DNA of 64,000 bases from Impatiens glandulifera (GCF_907164915.1 NC_061862.1:58878619-58942618), one strand, 5' to 3'. Positions 11,188-22,793 are shown, numbered from the stretch's first letter. Numbers and translations: made by a program. Notes: generated from the sequence alone by a model not told the origin.

Positions 11188-11539
11188 CTCCAAAATCAAT
11201 GGAGCCCAATCTATGATGTAACTGCTATACTTACCTCCATCCAGGTATGGGTTTGTCTGATTTTGAAGTTGGAACTAACTAAACCAAGCTCACACTAAAA
11301 AATACAAAAAGTTATACCTAATTAGTTACATTGCTAACAACAACATGAGTCATGGATAGCATCTGATCAGGATTACATCGAAACTTATAAGGGTTCTATT
11401 TTTTCTGCAGTCGTTGCTTTGTGACCCGAACCCAAACTCACTTGGCAACTCAGAAGCTGCAAGGATGTTCAGCGAAAACAAATGCGAGTACAATATGAAA
11501 GTAAGGGAGGTTGTTGAGCAGAGTTGGACTGCAGACTAA
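11188..11539 (+). pseudogene. Captured 3' fragment of a RAD6-type ubiquitin-conjugating enzyme (E2)
   Basis: Two exons match the C-terminal third of plant UBC1/UBC2-class E2 enzymes. Exon one (11188-11244) encodes [19 protein letters not shown] and ends at a GT donor. Exon two (11411-11539) follows a TTCTGCAG acceptor and encodes [20 protein letters not shown] through EQSWTAD and a TAA stop, exactly where the family ends. The intron is kept in phase. The catalytic cysteine (in the ICLDI motif of the family) should lie just upstream; only a trace of the LDI part remains near 11165, so the fragment cannot be an active E2. Intact relatives transfer ubiquitin in DNA-damage tolerance and histone H2B mono-ubiquitination. 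The sequence after 11540 looks like the captured 3'UTR. Confidence 0.88.
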
Positions 11540-12290
11540 TTCTTTCCGAGGTGGTAGGGTGGTTGGTCCCTATAATAGAGATACTGGGATTTTATTAGAA
11601 CTTGAAAAATGTTTTCAACACTTTGTGAACTCTTGAATGGTGAACTACCAACAACATCACATATTTTCTTGGGTTCATTTTGGGGTATTCAGTTTCAGAC
11701 AAATCTTGTGCATATATTGTTGATGATCCCCTCTGCCTATTAAGGTTGATTGCTTCAATTCTGCTACTCATTATTGTACTGAATTATGCTTATATCAGTT
11801 TTAGTGTTTGTGTCTTTTATATTTGAATGAGATATTCTACTACATATTTTAACTTTAAATAATAACAATTTAACTATCTTGGAACTCTGTTACAATTTAT
11901 TTGTAAACTTTTATATTGTAAAGCATTACATTTACCTCAAATCATAACTTCTGGTTCACAAATCACAATTTATTTGTAACTATCCAGACTTGTTTAACCC
12001 TCTATAACTTGAAACTAAACCATTAAATCATTTCGTTCAAAATTCAAAGATTTACCTCAATCACACTTCTCTTATCAAATAACAAAAAAAAAATTAATTT
12101 ACTTTTCTGCTATTTCTCCAATTATCGTGACTATGATTGTGACCGAGATAAATAAATTAAATGCTTGAGCCAACTTAAATGAAGAAGAATCTATAGCAAA
12201 GGTGTTGTATATATACAAAGTACAGAGTTTACAACAAAACTCAAATTGGCACAACATATAAGACAATTCTAACAAAAAAAAAAGATTTGT

Positions 12291-13530
12291 TCATCGTACT
12301 CGAGGCTGCTGCCGGTGGGCTGCTAATGGAGAGGCAGCAGAAGGTGTCGTATTCATGGGCGAGCGATGATGCGTTTTTGGTGGTAAGTTACTTTTCGAGT
12401 CATTAGCAGTTCGAGTTTTGGATGTGTTTTTCAAGGACTGGATCTCTTCTAAGGTGGCTAAAACCAGTGACATTTTTGGGCGTGCTTTAGGCTCTGATTT
12501 TAGACATTGCAGAGCAAGGTTAGCAGCCATAAAAGCTCCCTTTTGAGGATATTGTCCTTCTAATTTTGTGTCCATAATCCTGAATAGTTTTCGTTTGTCC
12601 CCTAAATAAAGAATAGCCCACTCCACTAGATTCTGTTCTACACCCATTCTTGACTTGTCAACAGCTAGACGACCAGATAGCAATTCGAGTAACACTACTC
12701 CAAAACTATACACATCACTTTTTGTCGTCAACCCGACCTGTTTGTTGATTGACAAAATTACAAAATAATGTATGAAAGTTGATTCTATATATAAGAAAAA
12801 AACAGAATCTTGCAAAAGTTCTAATCTATACCCGTGGCAACATATTCCGGTGCTGCATAACTGTGGGTACCCATCACTTTAGTCGATACGTGTGTCCTAT
12901 CTCTAGTTGGTCCTGCCTTGGCCAATCCAAAATCCGACAATTTTGCATTGAAATCCTACACAACACATTCTCTAAGTAATAATTTTCTAAGTGAAAAGTA
13001 AAAAATTCAAAATTTTATTGGCATATGTTGAAAACTAACTCACTTTTGAAAAGATGATTCTCCAAACTCCCTTTTGGCAAAAACTCATAAACCAAGAGCT
13101 TATCCTTATCACCTATCACCTTCTGAACAATACCCAATAAGCTTAACCAGATTCGGATGAAGAAGTTGGCCAAGATAGTTAACTTCCGTCTGTATATAAT
13201 AATACTTAGAAGAAGTCAAAAACAGATCAAAATAATTACAACCTGAAAAAAAACATACCAACCACTCCTTGTGACCTTGGAAGCCTTCAGGTTTAAGTTT
13301 CTTGACAGCAACAACGATGCCAGAACCTGGCCTGAAGTAGTGAACAATTGTTCATCAATCCAACCTTTGAATACATAACCGAATCCACCTTCGCCAAAAA
13401 GACTGTCAGGGCGAAAGTTTCTAGTGGCGTTCCTTAGCTCGTTATATGAGAATGCCTTGGCATGAGTTGATGAAAGGATTTCACTCTCTAATCTTGGAGA
13501 TGGGATAATCATATCATTGTTTTCTCTACA
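12291..13530 (-). pseudogene. Captured RLCK-VII (PBL/APK1-like) kinase, broken
   Basis: Read on - from 13530: SESEIL-like lead, FSYNELRNATRNFRPDS, then the glycine loop [15 protein letters not shown]. Just after it the frame shifts, so the [17 protein letters not shown] block with the ATP-binding lysine sits in another frame. The next exon (about 13193-13041) has [11 protein letters not shown] and, again shifted, LLVYEFLPKGSLENHLF. The exon with the catalytic HRD loop is absent: only about 85 intron-like bases separate that exon from the DFG exon (12955-12832, [20 protein letters not shown], then APEYVATG). The last exon (12737-12291) has [18 protein letters not shown] and a Ser/Pro-rich tail. 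Relatives are membrane-associated cytoplasmic kinases in pattern-triggered signalling. Without the HRD loop and with at least two frameshifts, no kinase can be made. Confidence 0.88.
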
Positions 13531-14230
13531 ACAAGATGGGACTGTAATATTATTCATAAAAACAAACAAACAAACAAACCAATTGATTAAACCTCAAAAA
13601 CAAATTATTATTATTATTTGGATCCTAAAAACAAACAAACAAACAAATAAATAAATTTCCTTTCTTGGACGCTGTTAGAGGTTATACCAAATCAGGAAAC
13701 TACATAAAAGATTTCTAGATAACTAAAGATATCAAATCGAACAGAATGGATTAACTAACTCTACAAGAAACACATTTGTTTGTTACCTGAATTGTTGGAA
13801 GGGATTTGAGCTGAATCCTGCGTGACGCATCCTGCGTGACGCATCCAACCAACCAACCAACCAACCTGCATTCAACGAATAAGGGCGAATCAATAATGTT
13901 CTGTAAAGGAAATCAACACAAACAATCACATATAAAGGAAATCAACACAAACAATCATATGTAAACGAAATCAACACAAAATATAAACGAATATAGTGGA
14001 AATTTTATCTTCGGTCATCGTCGTTCGCCGTTGGAAGTTCTTCGCAGCTATAGGCCATTGAATATGGTGGAATGGTCCACGGTGCCTCTTCGATTGGTTC
14101 TTCAGCGATGAAAAAGAGAGAAAGTCTTCTCCGCCACCGTTAGGGTTCACGGCGGAGAAGAAATGGAAGAATGGATGAGAGAGAAAATGAATCGAAAATG
14201 AAAAAAAAAATTATGACCTTATAGGGTTTA

Positions 14231-14372
14231 GGGTGCGTCACGCATCTGGAGGTGCGTGACGCAGGGGTATAATGGTCATTAAAAAATTTGGAGGTCACCA
14301 GCGCTATTAAAATTATGGGCCCGCACCCTCGGCTATTTGACCCCTCTTTAGGGTCATTTCCTCAAATTCCCC
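14231..14372 (-). repeat. Pack-MULE right terminal inverted repeat
   Basis: Reverse-complement match to 10717-10858, including the paired motif at 14234-14244 and 14253-14263 (8-nt spacer). It contains a small indel and an extra GGGCCCGCACCC stretch not present on the left. Confidence 0.88.
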
Positions 14373-14381
14373 GATAGTTGG
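14373..14381. repeat. 9-bp target site duplication, right
   Basis: GATAGTTGG, identical to 10708-10716. Confidence 0.9.
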
Positions 14382-15974
14382 CCATTAACCCATTAATAAT
14401 ATAAGTTATAACATCACTTATATGTTGGTGTACACCAATATTTCAACTTTTCAGCTTAGACATGTCATGTTTGTTTGTAAGTAAATGCCAAGATTTATGA
14501 TTAAAATTTTGATATAATTCTCGAATAACACTTTAGTATATATATAGTCTATAAATATGTTGAAACTCCTTTTAAGTAGATAAAAAAAACAATAAATAAA
14601 GATTCTTAAATTTGCACTAGTTGGAATTCGAAGCATGTCCCCTTACATATCATTTTCTTAAATTTGCACCCACATATATCACAATTATTCTTATTTAAAT
14701 TTTTATAACCCTTTCAAATTTGTAGAGCTCAAACCTTAATTTTGAATTTTAAACACTTTAATAATTAATTAAATTACTTGCAATTCTTGAATTTCTTTTA
14801 TAATTTGTGTACAAATATATTTTTTTAAGTAAGTTTTTCACCTGTGAGTTGATCGATATATTAACTAATGAGTTACACAACAATTCGATGGTCTTTCGTT
14901 AACAAATAATAATATAACATGACTTTTATGCATGTGTAAATCAATGTATATATTTCAAATATTCAATTTAGACTTACTAAATTTATTTCTAAATAAAATA
15001 TCAAGATTTTGAAAAATAACTTGATATATTTTACGAATAACATTTCACTCTCTATATATACTTTCAAGTATTAAAATAAATTTATTAATTCCTTATTATT
15101 TAAAATTCGCATTGAAAAATGATATATACCAATTCAAAATAAACTCCTCAATTCACGTCGTCCTTCATTTAATTCCTTATAATTTTTAAGTATTCCCTTA
15201 AATTCGCACTAATATATACTAGAAGAGTTACTTAGATTTGCATTAACGGTGGCCAGCATTGTATTTTTCTGAGCATCAGAAACAGAGGCCATTTTCCCTC
15301 TTAACTATAGATCAGATCCACTATACAAGAAAGTAAATTCCGCACTGCTGCTGAGTCGTCGAACTTATCCACCAAGGAATTCGAGGAATTTTTGTGGATT
15401 GCGTTGAGGAAATCTACCAAACCTAGACAAATAAATAGACTCCCTTCCTGTTTCTAATGGAATACATATTTATACTCACATTAAAATCTAAATTGGTGGA
15501 GTACAAGACCCGTTAGCCTTCTATAACCATTAACAGTATAATATAAATATGATTTATATGTACTTGTCAACCAATGTAAAATTTTGACATTTTAGATTTA
15601 TTTGTAAATAAAATACCAAGATTTTGAAAAGAAATTTGATATACTTAACAAATAATATTTCACTGTATATGAAAATATTAAACTATTTTTTAAGTATAAA
15701 AGAAATTAGGAATCCTCTATCATATCAAATTTACATTTAAAACAGATATATAACAATTCCAAATAAATTCATCAACTCAATATCCCACTATCACTCCTCA
15801 TTTAATTCTTTATAATTTTCCTAATAACCACCTCAAATTTATAACATTTGAGATTCGCACCATAGTCTCCGCACATATAATTTCTTCAAATTCGCTGATA
15901 TTTGAATTATGACATCAATTATAAAATATGAACACTTTAACTATTAAATCACTTTTAATTGCTCAATTACCTCT
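14382..15974. repeat. AT-rich block with three diverged tandem copies
   Basis: No gene. Three loosely similar units begin near 14392, 14905 and 15535. Each has an AATATAA(G/C)-rich start, a RTGTACAC/TGTAAATCAATGT-like step, then TTTGTAAATAAAATACCAAG-like and ATATAMTTMWCGAATAACAT-like blocks. Copies differ greatly, so the duplication is old. Confidence 0.5.
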
Positions 15975-16404
15975 ATAATATATCTTCAAAATCAATACAT
16001 TTCTTTGACCAAACCCTTTAACAACAAACTTGTCTTGTATCTTGGTTGTGAATTGTTATTTTCGGTCTTAATATTGTAAATTCATCTACTCTTGATTGTC
16101 TTCTTGCCTTGTGACAACTTTACCAAGTCATAAGTGTAGTTATCATTAGTGGTTGCATTTCTTCTTCCATAGCTTTCAACCATGACTTTTTCTCATCAAT
16201 AGAAATAGTCTTTTGGTATGTTTATGGCTCCCCTATATCTGTGAGCATCACATACTCACCTGAAGGATACCTTGTGGAGGAACGACGCTCTTTCATAAAT
16301 CTTCTCGAAAAAGGTTTAACTAGTTTCTTTTGAACTTTTTCATCATTTTTTTCAGTTGGATCAACATTATTGGTCAGTGAAATTTCATCATTAGTGATAC
16401 CATC
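15975..16404 (-). mobile_element. Copia pol fragment, inverted partner of 23579-24009
   Basis: On - it encodes the linker between integrase and reverse transcriptase of a copia element (DGITNDEISLTNNVDPTEKN, then RRSSTRYPSGEYVMLTDIG), followed by a degenerate start of the RT domain. The same sequence lies in + sense at 23579-24009. The similarity on this side stops at 15975, and upstream copia sequence seems to continue to about 16500. Confidence 0.8.
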
Positions 16405-17444
16405 AGAAACAGTGCAGAATATATTATAAGTCAACTTTTAATTTATAGGTTGATCCTCATATTGATCAACGAGTTATCCATACTCATATGCACTAACACT
16501 TACGAGTGTGTAAACCCCGGAAAATCCCTTTTTGTAAAGGATTTGCGGAAAAGCTCGAAGTTCAATAATATCAACCTCGATTTGCGTGTTATGATTTTTT
16601 TAAAATAAATTATTATTTAAAAGATTTTTAATGATTCCTGATAGCTTTTGAAATTAATAAAAATAATTAATTTCGGGGTTCAATTTTAAATAATCCGAGA
16701 ATTTGTAATAATCAAATCACAATTTGATTTTTTAAGAAATCATTTAGTTTAAATTAATTAAACATAATTAATTTAAAAAATTATTTATTTTGAAACAGAG
16801 TCGCCAATTAATTTTTGAAAATCAATAAAAGTTGGCATACGTATTGACTAGAGTTTTCTTTTAGTTCGCAGTTTGATGATACTTGGGAAATGGTCTTCGT
16901 GCTTCATCCTCTGTACCTGTTTTAGAAATGGTGTTTACTTATAAAGTTGACTTTTGAAAATCGGTTTTTTAACGTTTAAGTTTTAACCAATTACTTTCTG
17001 GTCCTAGTCATGTTTCTAAATTTTAGCGTTATTTAAATTATTGAAACAACAATATTTAAATACTAGTACATGTTGCTGATAATAACTATGGAGGATTATA
17101 CTTGAAAAATATTAGTCATTTTTAAGGGTGTTAGAGTTTAGAAATAAACACAAAATATGTCTTAGTCAAAATATGTTTTTGAGAAAATATCCCAAAAATA
17201 TTTTGAAATCATTTTCTAATTTTTCGAGATTTTTAAAAAATGGTTAGGGGGTCCAATATTACAAAAATAATTTTAGGTTTTTGAAAAGTGGAACCAAATA
17301 GGCCTTAGGACCGGAGCCTTAGGCCCTTCATCCGTTTTTATAGGTTGGGGTTCGGAGACCCCTAGTCTGGGTCGAGGAGCCTCTTGGTCGAGGTTCGGGA
17401 TTTTCGGTTGGAGTGTCGAAGTCCCTCAGTCTAGGTGTAAAGGA
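16405..17444. other. Unidentified repeat segment, left part
   Basis: Begins with leftover copia sequence, then TGTAAACCCCGG at about 16508 and a GAGTCGCCAATTAATTTT block near 16798. Such blocks recur in plant repeat DNA, possibly gypsy-related. The segment joins directly to 22794 once the hAT element is removed. Near 17340-17450 it has CGGTC/CTAGG-like motifs that continue at 22790-23050 as a degenerate array. No gene seen. Confidence 0.4.
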
Positions 17445-17771
17445 CTCTCGATTAGGAATGACAACGGGTACCCTACCCGTCGGGTAGTGAAGTACCCATC
17501 CCTGAACCCAGTTTTTATTTTATTACCCATCCCCGACCCCGAACCCGATGGATATATCTATTTGTATCCCCATCCCCGATTCGTCGGGTACCCAATACCC
17601 GACGGGTACCCCATTACCCGATTTAAATATGAATTTTTATTTATTATATTCTAAATATACTAAGTACTACATATTAAAAATACATATAAAAATATTACTT
17701 ACTTGTATAGTTATATTGTAGAAATTGAACAATATACATACATGAACTTGAACAAGAATTAGAAGAAGTTA

Positions 17772-18002
17772 TGTTGGGTGTGAATGTGATTGGAGTTTGA
17801 CTCAGTCCTCTTGTTTATCGATTTCGTTGCACCACTATCTCACACAAAAGAGGCAACCCTCTCTCTAGCATCCAAACACCACAAAAGAATTTGACCTCTG
17901 TCTCCCATCAATAGAGTAATATCTATTTATATTATTAAGTCAAGTCCAATAAGCGGGTTACTAGAGATTGGGCCACAATGTTGGGCCAACCAATACCCAA
18001 CA
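17772..18002 (-). repeat. Copia A 3' LTR
   Basis: 231 bp. Near-identical to 22095-22324, with only a few substitutions visible by eye, so insertion was fairly recent. Confidence 0.9.
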
Positions 18003-18129
18003 ATCTCCACCTTTAGCCCAAAACAGTGCAAAACAAAATCACGGAATCACAAGACACATCATCGCCAATTTATTACCACCGAGGCAACAAAGCGAATACC
18101 CAAGGTAAACTCGTGTCAGAAAAACCAGG

Positions 18130-18345
18130 GGCAAAGGCACAAAGTATGCGAAAATCACAAAGATTAGACGCAAGAGCACAAAGCATGAGAAAATCACAAA
18201 GATCTAACGCAAGAGCACAAAGCATACGAAAATCACAAAGATCAAATGCAAGAGCACAAAGCATGCGAAAATCACAAAGATCAAACGCAAGAGCACAAAG
18301 CATGTGAAAATTACAAAGATTGGAGGCAAAATCACAAAGCATGCC
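18130..18345. repeat. 39-bp tandem repeat in copia A
   Basis: About five and a half copies of a 39-bp unit containing GCAAGAGCACAAAGCATG and AAAATCACAAAGATC. It lies between the end of pol and the 3' LTR. Both strands stay open across it because 39 is divisible by three. Confidence 0.9.
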
Positions 18346-18365
18346 ATGTCCACAAAGGACGAACC

Positions 18366-21300
18366 TCAAAGAGTTTTCTCTAAGTCAAAGTTTAAAATCC
18401 GTTGACACGAAATAAATTTTTCAGCAGGTAGACACTTAGTACCCATATCAGTAGGATTAAATTCTAAAGGAATTTTCTCTAACTTAACAATGCCCTTTTC
18501 AACAATATCCCGAATGTAATGAAACCTAACATCAATATGTTTAGTTCTATCATGAAAAACAGGATTTTTACATAGTTGAATAGTAGATTGATTATCATAA
18601 AATACAACCACATTTTTGTCAAGAAAACCAATTTCAGACAAAACAACCCTAAGCCAAATTGCTTCCTTAAAAGCTTCAGTGGCAGCTACATACTCAGATT
18701 TTGTAGTAGATAAAGTAACGATGTGTTGAAGTTGAGACTTCCAACTTATGCAAGAGCCACACAAAGTAAACACATAGGAAGTAGTAAACTTTCTATTATC
18801 CCTATCATTAGCATAATTGGAATCTACAAAACCAACCAACTTTGTACCTACAAAACACTTAGAGAAAGTCAAGCCAACATCAACAGTGGTTTTTAGATAT
18901 CTCAAAAGTCATTTCAAAGCATTCCAATGAGGCATACCAGTATTGGACATAAATCTACTCAATCAACTAATTGTATATGCAATAGCAGGCCTAATACTAA
19001 TCATGAGATACATAACATATCCTATAACATTGGAATAAGGAACATTCTTCATTTCAGTTATTTTAGTTTCAGTCTTAGTAGACTGATCCTTACTTAACAC
19101 AAAGTGGGAAGCAAGAGGCACATTCACATATTTAGCATCAGACATAGAAAATTTACTCTAAATTTTAGCAACATATGCACTTTGATTCAACACAGGAGAA
19201 AATTTTGTTCTATCTCTAATGATATTCATGCCCAAAATCTTCTTAGCATCACCTAAGTCTTTCATGTCAAAATTTTTACAAAGCAATTTTTGCACATGCA
19301 TAACAGACTTCAAACATGGGCTAACAATCAATATGTCATCCACATACAATAAAAGAAATACAGGCACATAGTCTATATTCTTGAAGTACAGGCAATGATC
19401 AAGAGAACTTCTTTTAAACATCAAAGATTGCATGCACATATCGAACTTGATATTCCATTGCCTAGGAGATTGTTTTAAACCATACAAGGCTTTTTTTAAC
19501 AAAAAAAAAACATGATCAGGCAACCGGGGGTCAATAAACCCCTCAAGTTGATGCATATAAATATTCTTATCAAGTTCACCATGTAAGAAAAGTAGTAACA
19601 TCCATTTGCTTCAATTCCCAATCAAAGTGAGCAACTAAAGCAAGCATAATTCTAACAGTAGTGAATTTGACAACATGAGCGAAAATTTCAGTATAATCTA
19701 TTCCCTCCTTTTAAGTAAATCCCTTGGCTACTAACCTGGCCTTAAATCTAACTTTTTTAGACTCTTTCTTCACCTTATACAACCACTTGCAATCCACTAA
19801 GTAGCAATTATGAGGTTTAGGAACAAGTTTCCAAGTATCATTGATTCTTAGGGAATTCATCTCATTATTCATAGCAACAATCCATTCAATAGAAAACTTA
19901 GACCTCAAAGCTTCTTTGTAAGAGTTAGACTCATTACAGTCTAGGGATTCAAACATGTTAAAAGAAAATTCAGACATATTGCAATCATTCAAATTATCAT
20001 CCCTAAATCTAGTAGGCATTCTAACATTTCTTCTCCTTCTATCCCTAACAAGTTGATAGTCATGCAAATCATCAGATAAATCACGTGAATCAGACAACAC
20101 ATTTGAATCATTCAAATTATCAAGAAAATCATGTGAATCAGACAAAACATTTGAATCGTGCAAATCATCAATATCATGCACATTATCATGTTCCACCTCA
20201 TTGAGAACATTCACATCATGTTCAGCAGGTTGATCAAAAACTACAGGTACATGCTCCACCTCATTAGGAGCATCATTAACAGGAGTGGGGGACATAGACA
20301 AGCAAGGGAAATCATTCTCATTAAAGACAACATCTCTACTTATCACAATCCTAAGCCCAAGTTCACTCCTATCCCAAAGCCTATAACCTTTTATCCCTTC
20401 AGGGTAGCCTAAAAACACACATTTCTTGGACCTAGGCTCCAACTTGTCAACCTTCTGATGCACATAGCCAACACAACCAAAAACTTGAAGTTGCTCAAAT
20501 CAAAAGGTTTACCTGAAAACACAGATTCAGGACATTTCCCTCATAAGGGAACACTAGGGGACCTATTTATTAAATAAGCAGTAGTATGCAAAGCATCCCC
20601 CTAAAACTTCTTAGACAACCCAGATGATGCTAACATAGCTCTCACCCTCTCTAGAAGTGTCCTATTCATTCTCTCAGCAACATCATTCTACTGTGGTATG
20701 TACGGCACAAACCTATGTCTTTTAATACCACAGGTAGTACATAAATCATTCATCTATTTATTACAGAACTTAAGACCATTATCTGTTCTAAGATTTTTGA
20801 TTCTCTTACCTGTTTGATTCTCAATCAAAATCTTCCACTCTTTAAACTTTTCAAAAATATCATTCTTATGTTTCAATAGTAACACCCAAACATTCATAGA
20901 ATAATCATCAATGATGGACATAAAATATTGGTTCCCTCCATGTGTAGCAACACTAAAGGGACCCCACACATCATTATGTAAATATTCAAGGATATCAGTA
21001 CACTTAGACACATTTGAGTAAAAGGAGATGGGAAAACTCACCTTATGTTGTTTTCCTAGCACACATGATTCATAGAAGGGGATGAGGGACAATTTATCAC
21101 TACCAAAGTGACCACCTTTATGCAAAATTTCTAGACCTTTGTTACTCATGTGACCTAATCTATTATGCCAAAGAACAGATTTATCATCAATCACAGAGTT
21201 CAAAGAGTCACAAGTAGTCTTAGCATGACACACATATAGATTGTTCATTTTTTTAGCAGTAAAGTTAACAAGAGACCCACGTAAAATTTTCATAACACCC

Positions 21301-21710
21301 TTCCCCCACTTTCCCTCCAAACCATCATTCTCAAGAGATGCACAAGACAATAAATTATAACGCAAATCAGAAACATGCCTCACATTCTTCAAAGTAAACA
21401 CAGAACCACAAGAAAACCTTAGGCATACATCACCTATTCCTAACACACTGCAATTTTTCAAATTTGCCATAGACACAAAACCATGTTCAATCTCTTTATA
21501 GTTCGAAAACAAATCTCTAAATGGAGTCACATAGAAAGTACAATCAGAGTCAACTAGCCAATCAGATTTGCACAAAGAATCAGATAACACAGAGTTCAAG
21601 CTAGCATAATCACATAGATTATTAAACAAATTAGTTTTTTCGTCAAACGGAACCATACCATATTGATTAACACCATACATGCTATCAAACAAATTAAAAG
21701 CAATCAACAA
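18366..21710 (-). pseudogene. Copia A pol polyprotein remnant
   Basis: In order on -: degraded protease (WLVDSDCTFYVTPF, where the active DSG has become DSD) near 21560; the integrase zinc region (LWHNRLGHMSNKG) and core (YLHNDVWGPF, then IIDDYSMNVWVLL and LRTDNGLKFCNK) to 20754; a stretch with several stops to 20463; the copia linker with acidic Asp/Asn repeats; reverse transcriptase with FLLLYVDDILIVSP near 19350; and RNase H (FVDSNYANDRDN, then STTKSEYVAATEAFKEAIWL) ending at 18366. Nonsense codons break it at about 20754, 20480-20720, 19158, 18963 and 18906. No gag with a CCHC knuckle is found before protease, so the element could not have been autonomous in this form. Confidence 0.85.
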
Positions 21711-22082
21711 TCAATTGACAGAAATTAATAGGAGGGTTCAAGCTATGATACCTTGCGAAACTCAAAGAAAGTTTCGACTTACCCACCCCGCTCGGGGATT
21801 TGCTGCTTCGTCTTCTCAGAAGCGGCACGGCAGCGGCACGGCGACAACTTTGATTTTCAACGGTCGCGACAAACGCTACACCGACAACGGTTAAACAGGA
21901 CAACAACGACTTCTTCTCTAGAGGCGGCAGTGACTTTCTTCTTCCTCCAGTAGCAGCAGAAGCAGAGAATAAAAGCAAAAGGATTAAAGAAAAAACAGAG
22001 GATAGATCTATGCTTATTGGTGAAGATAACTTATATCCTCCAACCTAATCTCAAACTTCAATTACAAACCCTAAACCCTAGC
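21711..22082 (-). other. Copia A leader, gag missing
   Basis: The space between primer site and protease is only about 370 bp and is GC-richer than its surroundings (21780-21960). Short open frames here do not resemble gag. Either gag was deleted or unrelated sequence replaced it. Confidence 0.55.
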
Positions 22083-22094
22083 TTTGATATCACT

Positions 22095-22324
22095 GTTGGG
22101 TGTGAATGCGATTGGAGTTTGGCTCAGTCCTCTTATTTATCGATTATGTTGCACCACTATCTCACACAAAGGAGACAACCCTCTCTCTAGCATCCAAACA
22201 CCACAAATGAATTTGACCTCTGCCTCCCACCAAGAGAGTAGTATCTATTTATATTATTAGGTCAAGTCCAATAAGCGGGTTACTAGAGATTGGGTCACAA
22301 TGTTGGGCCAATCAATACCTAACA
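22095..22324 (-). repeat. Copia A 5' LTR
   Basis: 230 bp, terminal TG and CA in minus sense. The primer-binding site abuts it at 22083-22094. Confidence 0.9.
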
Positions 22325-22793
22325 AGTTCAACAAAAGTTAGAGAATATATAAACAAAAGAGAGATAAGAGATGTTAATCTTGAAAATAAGAAATGAATAG
22401 AGGGAAAATTTTTATTATTAAAGAAATGGAAGATTAAGAGTAATGGAGAATATAAATTAAATTAATTATGACTTAGTGAAGTGGGTGGTTAAGTGTTGGT
22501 ATAACTAATTAATTAATATATTTAATGTAAATTTATAATGATGGTATTGATTTGAAATTTGAGAAGTCAATTTAATTTTTAATATATATATATATATTTA
22601 ATATTAATATTTCGGGTATCGGGTATTGGATTTGGGTTTTGCACACTCCCCATCCCCGAACCCGATCGGGTAATCATTTCCAATCCCCATCCCCGACCCC
22701 GACCCTTATTTAAAATACCCGAATTCGAAACCAACCATCGGGTACCCATGGGTATCGGGTATACGGGTAACCATTGACATCTCTACTCTCGGT

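Larger units (their letters stand above)
10717..14372. mobile_element. Pack-MULE carrying two host gene fragments
   Basis: Ends are GGGAAATTTGAGGAAATGAC on the left and the matching GGGGAATTTGAGGAAATGAC on the reverse complement of the right, with about 140 bp of inverted similarity and a perfect 9-bp duplication. The 3656-bp interior has no transposase. It carries the 3' end of a RAD6-type E2 gene (+) and a broken RLCK-VII kinase gene (-), both with introns, so capture was from genomic DNA rather than cDNA. This is the classic Pack-MULE configuration. Extra copies of the TIR motif TGCGTGACGCA lie inside near 13819 and 13833. Confidence 0.9.
17772..22324 (-). mobile_element. Copia A, LTR retrotransposon
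   Basis: Two LTRs of 231 and 230 bp (TGTTGGGTATT at the 5' end on -, ACACCCAACA at the 3' end) bracket a minus-strand pol remnant. Next to the 5' LTR the minus strand reads TGATATCAAAGC, a variant of the Met-tRNA primer site TGGTATCAGAGC. A purine tract AAAGGTGGAGAT precedes the 3' LTR. Flanks AGTTA and AGTTC are a likely 5-bp duplication with one change. The element is inserted in the hAT-like element. Confidence 0.9.
17453..22785. mobile_element. hAT-like non-autonomous element, split by copia A
   Basis: The left end TAGGAATGACAACGGGTACC and the reverse complement of the right end, TAGAGATGTCAATGGTTACC, form a terminal inverted repeat. Flanks CTCTCGAT (17445-17452) and CTCTCGGT (22786-22793) are an 8-bp duplication with one change, the hAT hallmark. 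Subterminal regions are packed with GGGTACCC/CGGGTA motifs on both sides. Without the copia insert it is about 780 bp and has no transposase. Confidence 0.85.

Noticed and set aside
11188..11539. Functional E2 enzyme gene
   Set aside because: Catalytic-cysteine region and the first two thirds of the protein are absent, and it lies within a transposon.
18026..18307. Basic repeat protein on + at the 39-bp array
   Set aside because: It lies antisense to copia A pol and LTR sequence, and the frame is an effect of the 39-bp period.
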